Assembly: GCA_033558025.1 (NCBI GenBank)
Contig: JAUCEF010000011.1
Location: 1,240,001-1,304,000 of the forward strand
From: Phytophthora sp. 'mugwort'
Taxonomy: Eukaryota > Oomycota > Peronosporomycetes > Peronosporales > Peronosporaceae
Length of the DNA stretch: 64,000 nucleotides
Direction of reading: 5' to 3'
Shown here: positions 11,901 through 21,071 of the stretch, piece by piece
Position numbering within the stretch: position 1 is the stretch's first letter
How the letters are laid out: the number at the start of each line of letters is the position of its first letter
Program-made: the position numbers and the translations under genes
The notes under the pieces: generated by a model
Database searches by the model: none
Told to the model about the DNA's origin: nothing
Seen by the model: only the letters and a program-made list of their open reading frames with translations

Positions 11901-12818
11901 GTGGACGAGCGGCACGTGTGCCAAGAACGCACCAAGGATTTCCCAGACCGAGTCCACAAACGACAACTTCGTGGCTCGCACAACTCGCTCACTCGTCCTA
12001 CCAGACGTCGATCTCGCAAATGGATACGTTTTCCACATCCATTCCAATCGAGTCCACGCACCTTCTCGCGTCCCGAACACGCCTCTAGGTCGTCCTGTCG
12101 TCCCAGAAGTGAACAGCACATATAGTGGCGCTACAAAGTCCTTCTCTTCCACCTCCTTATTCCCATTTAACCTTCGATGAATACACTCCCGCTGCTCCTT
12201 CTCCTCTTCAGCGTGAAGATGATTCCTCCCAAACGCCGCCACTTGCACTGGTTGAAACGGATTCGACGTCAAGTCAATCGTCTTGACATCAACTTCTCCT
12301 GTCTCCGCGATCAACCGCGTTAAAGGACTCCCCACAGTCGTCACAAGCCGTCGAGCGCCTGCACTTCGCAGCAACGAAAGCTGTCGAACCAGAGGGAGCT
12401 CCATATCAATAGGCACATACATCCAGCGTCTCTGCTCCGCTACCAGTAGCATCAACGCCGTCTCTTCAAGAGAGAACGGGGTCAAGTTGATCCCCACCGC
12501 TGTCCACTCGTCGTTCTGCACATTTAACGCCCTTCTCAGCTCCTGTAGCCAGTGATACACTTGCGCATAAGAGGCTTCCGCTCTCCGCGTCCCTCTCTCC
12601 GTATTAAAGCTCTGCACGAGCGCCACCTCCTCGTTCTCTCCATGCTGCGTCCAGAACTCTTTAAGGCATTGACACACCGCTATCGCCATTGGCTCGATGC
12701 GTGCAGCTTGAATCTCCAAAGACCATACAAACGTTAAGTATGCACACGTCACATAGTCGCGTATTTTAAAACAGACATCCGAATTTAGCAGCCTCACATC
12801 AGTCTCAGAATCCGCCAT
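8916..12818 (-). CDS. AASDH-like: AASDH-like adenylation, carrier and PQQ-propeller enzyme
   Basis: Three exons: 12818-11606, 11537-10471, 10406-8916; introns of 68 and 64 bp; 1256 residues. Order: an AMP-binding adenylation domain (LFTSGTTGRPRG near 237-246; LYG|STE restored by splicing; WVCTGD near 537; GRKDNAVKIHG near 552; HGKVDRRAL near 666), a phosphopantetheine carrier (ELGGNSLLA, Ser about 736), then about 450 residues of PQQ/WD-like propeller repeats (VYVGTYAGSLFALDLQSGE; VVCGAYDHKLYGLDA). This is the architecture of animal AASDH, the beta-alanine-activating enzyme. The exact substrate cannot be read from sequence. The start at 12818 (MADSETDV) is 2 bp from the divergent neighbour's ATG. 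Residues before LEIQAARIEPMA do not look homologous, so the true start may lie at an inner Met (12689), or an unseen 5' intron may exist. Confidence 0.9.
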
Positions 12819-12820
12819 CG

Positions 12821-14341
12821 ATGGACGACGAGCAGCTTCCATTGGTGCACCGTGACGGCGCCGTTGCCCGTGACTCGCTGCAGCAGCAGCTGTCGAGCTA
12901 CCATGAGCGCCAGCGCGCAAGGCAGACGCGCCGCCACCGCTCCAAGACTGTGGGGCGCGCCACTGTGGGCTTCCTGGCCGCGAGTCTGCTCACGCTGCTA
13001 CTCGTGGCGCTCTCGTGGCCCGCACAGCGCGACGAGCGCGCGCTGGAGTTGCGGACGCTGCTTGACACGTACCAGAACGCGAACTTCTCGGGAGTCGTGA
13101 GGCTGAGCTACAATGGCCAGAAGAAACTGCAACAGGCCATGGGGATGGCCAACGTGGCCTTCAGACAGCCCATGGAGGAGCACAGTATCTTCCCCATGGG
13201 TGCGCACGTGCAGCTGCTCACGGCGATTGCAATGTATCAGCTACAGGAGAAGGGCGTCGTGGAGCTAGAGAAGCCCGTGGAGCAGTACTGGACTGTGAAC
13301 GACTGGAAGGAGTTCGGGCTTGAGAGGAATGAGACGACGTGGTGTCCCAAGATCGGGAGCGAAGCCGAGAACTGCGAGCTAGTGACGTTCCAGCACTTGC
13401 TATATATGGGGTCGGGGATTCAGGGTAGAAACGAGAGGGAAGACAAGATGTTACAGACGATGGGGTCCTTAGGGCAGCAAGTTGGACAGTTTATTGACGA
13501 GCCGCTGGTCTTTAAGCCCGGCACGAGCTACAAGTACGCAGAGGAGAACTATGTATTGCTGGCGTATATGGTGGAGAAGCTGAGTGGCCTGGCATTTGGA
13601 GAATACTTGGAAAAACATGTCTTTAAAGTGCTGGGGCTCAAGCTGACGATATACGATCCGTATGCAGGCGCGTTGGGTGTTCGTCATGGACTGGTAGACC
13701 AATATGTACAATTCTACGCACCTCATCAGCCAAATACAAGTGAAAGTGAAGGTGAGGACAGCTCGAGTGGACCGGTTGTGCCGGAGAAGCAGCTGCACCA
13801 CATGAACACAGGATCATGTGCGATTTACCAGACACTCGGCAGTCTCCACGGTCTGCTATCCACTGGGAAGGACATGCACAAGATCTACACAGATTTATTC
13901 CACGAGCGTGGCCTTCACTCCAAGTTGCTCAAGGCCAAGTCTATCGCAGAGATTGTACACACTCGAAACCCTTCGTTCCCTGCTTTCGGCCAGGGTATTG
14001 GTGTCGACTTTGAGGTGGAGCAACCGGGAAAAGCTGCTAAGAACACCGACTGGCCTACAAAGATTGCCTTTTGCGGCAGTACCGCGTGCTCGACGGCTTG
14101 TATGGCAATGCAAATGCCTGCTGCCAACATGTCGATCGTCGCCAGCGCCTTCACGAACGACGTGCGTCTATATTTCACCGGCCTCGATGCGTTCCACGCG
14201 TACAAACCGCGTGACTTTATTAAGAAACGCGACGCTGTCGGTGAAAAGGAATTATTCGAGAAAAACGACGGTCAAGTCAACACGTTGGCGTGGAGTTTGC
14301 TGCAGGTTTTCCTCCGATTCTACACAGCCCCCGACAATTAA
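12821..14341 (+). CDS. Membrane-anchored beta-lactamase-like protein, probably catalytically dead
   Basis: Single exon, 506 residues. A basic N-terminal cytosolic segment (RARQTRRHRSK) is followed by one membrane helix at about 46-67 (VGFLAASLLTLLLVALSW), so it is a type II membrane protein. The rest matches the serine beta-lactamase/esterase (LACTB, family S12) fold: the context of motif 1 (SIFPMGAHVQLLTAIAMYQL, EKGVVELEKPVEQYW), of motif 2 (PGTSYKYAEENYVLLAYMVEKLSG) and a C-terminal strand near FCGSTAC. Each catalytic position is changed: the SxxK serine and lysine are Ala128 and Gln131, YxN is YAE (239-241), and the H/K-x-G triad is FCG (417-419). The fold is kept but hydrolysis is unlikely, so a binding or scaffolding role is inferred. 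The AASDH-like gene diverges from a start 2 bp away. Confidence 0.88.
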   Translation: MDDEQLPLVHRDGAVARDSLQQQLSSYHERQRARQTRRHRSKTVGRATVGFLAASLLTLLLVALSWPAQRDERALELRTLLDTYQNANFSGVVRLSYNGQKKLQQAMGMANVAFRQPMEEHSIFPMGAHVQLLTAIAMYQLQEKGVVELEKPVEQYWTVNDWKEFGLERNETTWCPKIGSEAENCELVTFQHLLYMGSGIQGRNEREDKMLQTMGSLGQQVGQFIDEPLVFKPGTSYKYAEENYVLLAYMVEKLSGLAFGEYLEKHVFKVLGLKLTIYDPYAGALGVRHGLVDQYVQFYAPHQPNTSESEGEDSSSGPVVPEKQLHHMNTGSCAIYQTLGSLHGLLSTGKDMHKIYTDLFHERGLHSKLLKAKSIAEIVHTRNPSFPAFGQGIGVDFEVEQPGKAAKNTDWPTKIAFCGSTACSTACMAMQMPAANMSIVASAFTNDVRLYFTGLDAFHAYKPRDFIKKRDAVGEKELFEKNDGQVNTLAWSLLQVFLRFYTAPDN

Positions 14342-14455
14342 AACCAGATTAAATGGTAATATATGTCAGTTTATACTTTTTTTTATTATTTCTACACCCG
14401 AAGATCTTTTCGTTATGTTATATACTGCAAAATTGTGCAGTCCTGCTACAGTAGA

Positions 14456-17400
14456 TCACGTCAAACTGAGGAGTTCCCGCATTGTTTTTTCATCCTCTCT
14501 AGTCACGAATCGTCCTTTTACCCGCAGACGAGTGTCTGCAAAGCTCTTGCGGATGTCGTACTTGACTTCTTTCGCCCACACGCGCTGCTGTCGTTTAGTG
14601 AGGAACCTCTGGACGCGTTCTTTGCGAGAACTGGGCGAGTAGCTCCCGATCCACCCTTTTTTTCGTGAACAATTAGCTTCAGGTAGTGATCGTTTACCTA
14701 AGCAGATTTCAGGTTCAAAGGATTCACCCTCAATCTGCTCCACCTCCGCTTTGTACACGTCACATTCAGGTTTTCCAAAAGAAATTTCGTCCACTGTAAC
14801 GAGTTTAAATACAAACCCAAAGTTTTTTTCACTCATTAAAGCACGGTGAAGACCACCGGACAAGAAGAGATCGCCATTTCGGTTCAATTGACGGAGATAA
14901 ACCTTCATTCGCAGGCCCCACATTTGTGTAGGCCAGGGGAATTCAGAAGGCACTTTGAATCTGGCTGGAACCTGGCAATAGCCAAATTCTCCAGCGAATT
15001 TCGTGTTCTCGGGCATTTCACGCATTCTCCATTGTGCCTCCTTGCTTTTCCAAGTGAATCGAGACGACCACGACATAATCTTGCCAAGTCTCAAGCCGTA
15101 CAGCTCCTCGGGCCAAGGCTGTTTGGGAGGTATAACAAAGTCCTCGGGTAGAATCTCGTGAGGATATTGAGTCGCGTACATTTGCAGCAAGGGGGCGACG
15201 TGTTCCTGCCACGGTGCGTCTGCCAGTTTGTATCGAAAACCAAACGCTTCGAGTCGATCGGCATTGAGCCCCACCTCAGCGAAGTAGAGCCCACGCTTCT
15301 CTATCGCTGTGGTAATGCTCCCCAAGTGTAGTTCAAAGGTTTGTTTTGGCCACGGAGTTTTAGACGGAACAACGTAATCCTCTGGAACCGAACAGTGTCC
15401 GAATACCATAGCGAATGTACGTAGCGCAGGGAAAATAGTCATCTTCCACCGTTCATTCGTGTCGCTAGCAACAGCACAAGCGTCGTTTGAATTAACGAGA
15501 GCGATATGCCCGCCATAGTGCTGGCCAACCTGAACACACGTAAGGATACGTCGAAGTTGTGTCCCCCAAGTCTTGTAGGGCCATGGAGGGCGACAAGGCA
15601 CCACAAACTGATCGCGCAGAATCTTGTTCCCGTTCTCATAGTGGTAAACGTCGTTGGCTAGAAGCACGAGATCTCTCCAGTCATGTTCGATCGTCTCGAG
15701 GCGGTTCAAGTTCCACTGCACAAGAACCCCAAGATTGACTCCCCAGACGTTTTCAGGCCAAGATTCCATTGCTGGTATTGTGAATCCATACCCAACTCCT
15801 GATAAAATTGTATCCTGAGGGTACAAGTTCCCGAATGTAGCGATAAGTGGAGCAACTTTCTCCTCCCATGCGACGACGGAAAGCGTGAGTGAAAAGCCCA
15901 GATTATTTAAACGATTCGCACATCGACCGACGTCAGCAAAATAAATGCCCGTCGTCTTCATCCTGTAGACCAACTGTCCTAACTGTAATCCCCACACAGA
16001 TTTCGGCCACGAAGGTTCTTCCGGAACAACGAAACGAGGTTTGACGTTGCAGTTTCCGAATCTCTTTGAACACGTCTTTAAAGCTGTGAAAATCGACTCC
16101 CAAGCTTCGTCTCGACTTCGATGATGAAAGTGCTTTAGTGTGGCAGTTGAGTTCCTGGCTAGAGCAATATGACCGTCGTAAAATTCACCACTTTGAAGAC
16201 GATGTAAGATACGCGTGAGGTCCATTGCCCAGGTCTTTTGAGGCCACGGAGAGTGAGATGGTATCACAAACTTGTCCCGGATCGAGCTGCCTCCATGTTC
16301 CTTTTGGTAGACTTCGATAGCCGTTAAGACTTGCACTCTCCACTCGTTTTCGATAACAGTCATGAGCTGAGTATTCCATCGAATGATCTTCCCTAGCTTG
16401 AGACCCCACATCGTCTTGTGCCATGGTGCTTCAGACGGAATGACGAAGTTGTCAGACACGACAGTGCACGGATAAATCCTTGAAAAAATCTTTAACAAAG
16501 GAGCGCCATATTGCCTCCATGGAGTCTCCGACAATTTAAACGAAAACCCCAGAATATCTAAACGATCAGCGTCCCGTCCGATTTGCTCAAAGTTCGTGCC
16601 ATTCTTCAGATAGTCTGCGATTTCAGCTCCGAGCCGCAGCCCCCACGTCTGTTGTGGCCATGAATTTTCAGAAGGAACCGTGAAATGGCTTCCAAGTCGA
16701 CAATCTCCAAATACTTTCACGAACGCCACCAAAGCAGGGAAAATCCGGATTTTCCACTGTCGACTCGGATTCTCTGCAACATTTGACCACATCGTTTCGG
16801 GCGCTTCCCTGCGCTGTTTCCACTCACTCTCCACTATAGCCATGCGGATCGGATTCTGTGCGCCAATCTTGCCCAGCTTGAGCCCCCACATCTTTCTTGG
16901 CCACGGTTGTGTGTGTGGAATAACGAAATTCTGTGGAAGATGCAATTTATTCGGGAAAATCGTCGAGAAAATCGTCAAAAGCGGAACAACCTGGCGCGTC
17001 CACGTCATGTCGGAGAGACAAACGTCGAAGCCCAGACCGTCCAGAATGTCAGAGTCTCGCACAATCTGTACGAAATACTGCTCTCTTTTGTGCGAATCGG
17101 TCAAAAAGGCCCCGAGTTCGAGACCCCACGTCTGCTTCGGCCACGGGCTTCTCGACGGAACTAGGAACTCGGACGTCATCGGTTTGTGCCCCAAAGATTC
17201 ATCCGCCAACGTGGCCAAGGCTGGTAAGATTCTCCCGTGCCATTCGACATCGCTGGGGTCCCATAGGAACCCCAGCATGTCCAACATTTCGCTATCTCTT
17301 GTCGACTGTTCGTCGTAACTTCGTCCAGCTCGAATGCTCTTGACAATCGCTCCAAGATTCAGTCCCCAGACATTTTTCGGCCAGGAGCCCCACTCGGGCA

Positions 17401-17836
17401 CGACAAAATTGCTCGTAACGTTGCAATGACCGTGCTCCTGATGGAAAATCTGCAAGGCTGGTACCACTTGCTGCTCCCAGATCCAATCCGTCACACTCGT
17501 CGCTGTCCATGTGAACCCCAATTTTTGCAGTTCTAATTGAGAGGTTGCCACTTGGACACTGTAAAGTCGCTTGATGTCCTGGCTGCGAGTGATAATTTGA
17601 CCCAATTGCAGCCCCCAAGTGGCTTGCGGCCACACTGGACTAGAAAACGGCACTGTGAACTCGTCAGGTACATTTGTGTGCCCAAACAGCGAGTGGAAAG
17701 TGCGCAAGGCCGGCATGAAGACCCCGGTCCATTTCTCCTGCCGAAGGCCCCCCACGTCCACTACCAAACCGTCTAAAACATGGCCGAACAAAGCTTCCGG
17801 GTGCCGTGTCGTTTCCTCCATGATGCAATGCCACAC
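14456..17836 (-). CDS. Helicase-associated (HA) repeat protein, no helicase domain
   Basis: Single long exon of 1126 residues made almost entirely of about 13 repeats with the core (P)WPxxTWGLxLGxI, for example WPQATWGLQLGQI, WPKNVWGLNLGAI, WPRKMWGLKLGKI and WPENVWGVNLGVL. Each core is preceded by an LxxFxxxFGxCNVPxxFVVP segment and followed by a helical LGF segment. Such repeats are annotated as helicase-associated domains and are abundant in oomycetes and other stramenopiles. No DEAD or helicase motor motif is present. The C terminus (about 1050-1126) is basic with coiled character (SSRKERVQRFLTKRQQRVW), compatible with nucleic-acid binding. The Met at 17836 is the first in frame; a second Met six codons in could serve. 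The biological role is unknown. Confidence 0.85.
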   Translation of the reverse strand: MWHCIMEETTRHPEALFGHVLDGLVVDVGGLRQEKWTGVFMPALRTFHSLFGHTNVPDEFTVPFSSPVWPQATWGLQLGQIITRSQDIKRLYSVQVATSQLELQKLGFTWTATSVTDWIWEQQVVPALQIFHQEHGHCNVTSNFVVPEWGSWPKNVWGLNLGAIVKSIRAGRSYDEQSTRDSEMLDMLGFLWDPSDVEWHGRILPALATLADESLGHKPMTSEFLVPSRSPWPKQTWGLELGAFLTDSHKREQYFVQIVRDSDILDGLGFDVCLSDMTWTRQVVPLLTIFSTIFPNKLHLPQNFVIPHTQPWPRKMWGLKLGKIGAQNPIRMAIVESEWKQRREAPETMWSNVAENPSRQWKIRIFPALVAFVKVFGDCRLGSHFTVPSENSWPQQTWGLRLGAEIADYLKNGTNFEQIGRDADRLDILGFSFKLSETPWRQYGAPLLKIFSRIYPCTVVSDNFVIPSEAPWHKTMWGLKLGKIIRWNTQLMTVIENEWRVQVLTAIEVYQKEHGGSSIRDKFVIPSHSPWPQKTWAMDLTRILHRLQSGEFYDGHIALARNSTATLKHFHHRSRDEAWESIFTALKTCSKRFGNCNVKPRFVVPEEPSWPKSVWGLQLGQLVYRMKTTGIYFADVGRCANRLNNLGFSLTLSVVAWEEKVAPLIATFGNLYPQDTILSGVGYGFTIPAMESWPENVWGVNLGVLVQWNLNRLETIEHDWRDLVLLANDVYHYENGNKILRDQFVVPCRPPWPYKTWGTQLRRILTCVQVGQHYGGHIALVNSNDACAVASDTNERWKMTIFPALRTFAMVFGHCSVPEDYVVPSKTPWPKQTFELHLGSITTAIEKRGLYFAEVGLNADRLEAFGFRYKLADAPWQEHVAPLLQMYATQYPHEILPEDFVIPPKQPWPEELYGLRLGKIMSWSSRFTWKSKEAQWRMREMPENTKFAGEFGYCQVPARFKVPSEFPWPTQMWGLRMKVYLRQLNRNGDLFLSGGLHRALMSEKNFGFVFKLVTVDEISFGKPECDVYKAEVEQIEGESFEPEICLGKRSLPEANCSRKKGWIGSYSPSSRKERVQRFLTKRQQRVWAKEVKYDIRKSFADTRLRVKGRFVTREDEKTMRELLSLT

Positions 17837-18019
17837 TGTCCACCCATTGAACTAGCAAACCCTATTGCGCACTGCGCAGATGACTGGTTCTGGGCAGAGC
17901 AACTTTTCTGTCCATTCGTCTCGTTCTCGAGAAGCTCTTCAGTCGGACTATCGAGGACGGTATGGTGCCTATAGGTAGTTTGTAAAGTATACCGTCGAGG
18001 CCATTTACCATACACGTAC

Positions 18020-18150
18020 TGCCACATTTGTTCCTGATCAACAAAATGCATTACACTTTAAGGCTAGTAAGCAACCTACTTAGCTATCCTACTTGGTTAT
18101 TTGGGATCGATTTGGGTCATGTGGACCCCAAAATGCCACATTTGTTCCTG
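18020..18150 (-). mobile_element. Short 5'-truncated retroposon with 17-bp target duplication
   Basis: The 17-mer TGCCACATTTGTTCCTG occurs twice in direct orientation, at 18020-18036 and 18134-18150, and brackets a 97-bp insert (18037-18133). The insert is strongly similar, inverted, to 56650-56760, including TTTGGGATCGATTTGGGTC and TTACACTTTAAGGCTAG. Both copies end with a similar 3' terminus (TTTTGTTGAT / TTTTGTTAATC read in element orientation). A long, perfect target duplication and 5' truncation point to target-primed reverse transcription, as for LINEs and SINEs. Confidence 0.7.
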
Positions 18151-18477
18151 CGTACCGGATGCAACTACTGAAATAGCGCCATCGGGCCCTGCAGGATATT
18201 CGCCGGAGATAATTTGCTCAACCCGAAAATAAGGTCCTGCATCTGAAAAATGGTTCCTGCATATGACCAGCAGCAGCAAGCTAAATCATACGGTGTAATA
18301 TAATGTTCTAAAGGTTACGTTCCAGTTCACTTGTCCACTTCAATACTCTGCCTGTTTCAAATTACTTGCCCTCCAAATATACTGAAATTAACTATGGGCG
18401 GATGATGTGACACTACCTATCGCCCGTATAACCGAGACAGTGTAAACAGAGCAGGGTATGCTCAAAGGAAGTCTTCC
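18151..18477. other. Intergenic repeat debris
   Basis: No ORF with coding character. 18140-18262 contains several CCTGC or CCTGCA motifs (TTCCTGC, CCCTGCAGG, GTCCTGCAT), a pattern also seen at 22480-22610. The rest is AT-rich and holds nothing I recognise. Confidence 0.3.
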
Positions 18478-19832
18478 CTCCCTGCGAAGCTTAGCTTCCG
18501 CCATATGCACGACCTTGTAGTTGTTCTCCCCTCGCTCTCGAACGCAGGACTCCATTTCTCACTGTAGCGAGAGCAAAATGTTGTTCAGGGTCCCGTCCGG
18601 CAACTCCAAGTACGTAACGGGCGTACCCAAGTACCCTAAATGGTTAAGCCAACATCACTATGACGTCACGGTAATGACGTCACGGATAGGTACCACATAT
18701 ATGGTACAAAGACCTCAGAGCCTCCCAATAGGGTAACATCTAGGGTACTTTATAGGTGACTAATAGTTAGTATGTAGACGCTTAAAAAAAGGTCACCTAT
18801 AAATATATTCAGTCTTAATTCTACCTAATTTGGTAACAGCCCCTCAGACCAGGGACTTGTGAACTGCCGTTCACTGAGAGTTTGTATACTCTCCGGAAGC
18901 TCCGCATCCTGTGCGCAAGGTGTTTTAAGCCCCGTCTCACAGTATGCATCGGTCGCAACGTCCGCTAGCTCTGTTAAGGTGCGCGGTGAGCGCAGTTGTT
19001 GCCCGGCTTGGATAGCGTTAAACGCTCCGAGGTCCAAGCCATTCATGTCAGGGTTGTTTGGTGGCAGAAACGTTAGCGTTACATTAAGGCCAAACACATT
19101 AACTGCGGCGCCAAACGCTGGGTCCTTAGGGGCGATATGGGGGAAGCATTATCTTGCTGAATCGTGATGTTCGCCCCTATTCCTCCCCCCGGGCATTTAG
19201 ACTGAATCGCCGGCAGTAATTTGTCGATGAGCATCTCACGGTAGTTCTCTTTCGTAGCTGTAACGGCCTTCAATATAGGCGTTCCTGCAGGCCGGTTCGA
19301 CTGACCCTCTGCGCTAGCGTTTGCTCCACAAACGGCCATGCCCCCAATTTCCCGTCCAAAATACAGACGCTAGCCTCATTGTATCGAGGGCAGGCCACCG
19401 TCGCGAGCACCATCACTTCTTGATGTGGCGCTTGCTTACGAGCCGGTTCGGGCCCGTCGTGCAGCATTATAAAACGTCGCTTCAGAACCGTTTAGGTAGA
19501 AGTACTTCGCACCCACGTGGATCACGTCCGCTGCACGAATCGTCGTCCGTCGCTGAAGGTAACATGGCGGAGCCTCCGAAGGGTGGACGACAGGTCCCGA
19601 GTCAGTCGACGGGAGCGATGTTTCATCGACGGCGCTTCGTATATGCCGCGTAGGTCTAAGTGCACCGCCACAGGTGCGCAATCGTCCTCTGATGGACGTC
19701 GAAGATACCCGTCACCTTCTTCATGGACCAGTGTGCTGGCTTACTCGTATGCTCGCGTGCTAGAACCGCACTCAACGCCTCCTGGCGCTCCTTCGGTGTA
19801 AGCTCTCTCTTTTTGCGCTGATTGGCCGTCAT
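18478..19832 (-). pseudogene. Mariner-type (Tc1/mariner) transposase relic split by an LTR
   Basis: Minus-strand fragments in several frames together cover a mariner-like transposase. The start at 19832 (MTANQRKKRELTPKERQEAL) leads into a helix-turn-helix (VTGIFDVHQRTIAHLWR). Further on come VHVGAKYFYLNG, then EMLIDKLLPAIQSKCPGGG, the second acidic residue in IQQDNASP, and the third in LPPNNPDMNGLDLGAF. The order and the D-N-A / P-D motifs are those of DD34D mariners. Several frameshifts and stops make it inactive. At 18613-18941 a solo LTR interrupts the ORF. On its far side (18478-18609) the C terminus resumes (LELPDGTLNN, then GENNYKVVHMAEAK). Terminal inverted repeats were not found. Confidence 0.8.
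18613..18941. mobile_element. Solo LTR of a Gypsy-type retrotransposon
   Basis: About 329 bp, very similar over nearly its whole length to the LTR at 62798-63166, including CAGACCAGGGACTTGTGAAC, GGTACAAAGACCTCAGAG and TTCAGTCTTAATTCTACCTA. It begins near GTAACGGGCGTACCC and ends in CACA. No gag or pol follows, so it is a solo LTR left by recombination. Short direct repeats GTACG (18610-18614) and GTATG (18942-18946) flank it; the exact edges are uncertain by about 3 bp. It sits inside the mariner-type transposase. Confidence 0.85.
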
Positions 19833-20221
19833 GCTAGCGCTTGTGGGAAGGTTTTCCGCGGTCAAATTGGTTATGAGAGAAAATGGGAGACATATTGGTT
19901 GACCTCCCGCTTTCCAGGTGCCAAAAGAACTTTCGTGGCCATCCAGGCGGCAATACGGATCCCCCAATGGAGCCCTGCACGCATTCAAACGGCGCCACCA
20001 CCAGCTCTCTTTTTTAGGCCAATCAGTGACGTTTCCGTGCAATAATAATTATTCAAGCGGACTGAACTATATTAAGCAAATGTGTTTGCTTTATGCGTGG
20101 CGACGCCAGCGTCATTATCCATTGTGAGCCAAACTGTTTCCCGTTGCCCCCGATGGGGCGCTGTCGAAGTCGGGCTCTAGGTGGGCGAGGCCGGCAGCCG
20201 AGCTCCTATTGACGCGAGGTT
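19833..20221. other. Upstream flank of the mariner relic
   Basis: Probably the 5' non-coding part of the mariner-type element and host flank. No ORF is supported and no inverted repeat matching the 18.3-18.5 kb side was found by eye. Confidence 0.3.
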
Positions 20222-20781
20222 GAACCCAATGGCGAGAAGCTGGAAGTCAATAAATTTCTTAAAGCCAATGGCATACCCGCTACGCTAACAAAGTATTATG
20301 GGCACCTGACTCAACAGAAACAAGATAATCAACAAACGAAAACGAATATACGAGTGGATTTAGCAACGGGGGTACATTGAATCGGTTTGTGATACATCTA
20401 CTGACGTCGCTGTTAAGGTTGTCCGTCCTGTGGGAACAGCCACGACCGTCTCAGCTGCTGGTGAGGAATCTTTAGTGTAGCGTGTGTTCCTGTTTCGCGT
20501 CAAAATGCGTGATATTTGTCAATACATTATCCAAATAGGTTTATCGATTTTTCAGTAGTATGTATTATTACAGTTTTGCAAAGATGCAAACAACGTTTTC
20601 TGTCAAATACGATCTGCAGGTTTATAAATGATTAATGCAATCGGAAGCTGAAGAGGAGGCAGTGGCTCCTGAAAATGAGGATGTCGAAGAATATAAGCGC
20701 CTTGACGCAGTAGTCGACACAATCAGCGAGTCAGAGGATATCATTGACAGGTACATAATCGATACAGATCCTGAGTAAAAA
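20222..20781 (+). pseudogene. Unidentified transposon-like coding relics
   Basis: Two coding-like stretches in different frames. At about 20230-20340 a frame reads EKLEVNKFLKANGIPATLTK then YYGHLTQQKQDNQQTK. At about 20640-20778 a frame reads EAEEEAVAPENEDVEEYK then KRLDAVVDTISESEDIIDRY and stops at TAA. The composition is protein-like and acidic at the end. I did not recognise a family. Their position in a transposon island suggests remains of a mobile element. Confidence 0.35.
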
Positions 20782-21071
20782 ATACATGCGTATACTTTCA
20801 GAATTTGTATATGCTGCATAATTAGATTTATCCGAAATAATGGAGCTTTTCTTGTTGTATGAAAATTGAGCTGTCCGCCTCAACAAATGTTATACAGTAC
20901 TTAAGTAGTATGCCGTATACTCTCCAAAACATTAGAACAGAATTATGCTGCCTTCCAGTCACCTGAATTGGAATGTACTATTGAGCCATTATTGACCGCT
21001 GATGCGGGTTAAGCTCGCTGCATTAGCATTAGTCTCCTTTCTTAAGCTCCAGTTTTTTCTTAGGCACTAGC

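Noticed and set aside
13818..14642. Plus-strand 274-codon ORF overlapping the end of the beta-lactamase-like gene
   Set aside because: It lies in another frame of that gene and runs into the 3' end of the next one; its composition is shadow-like.
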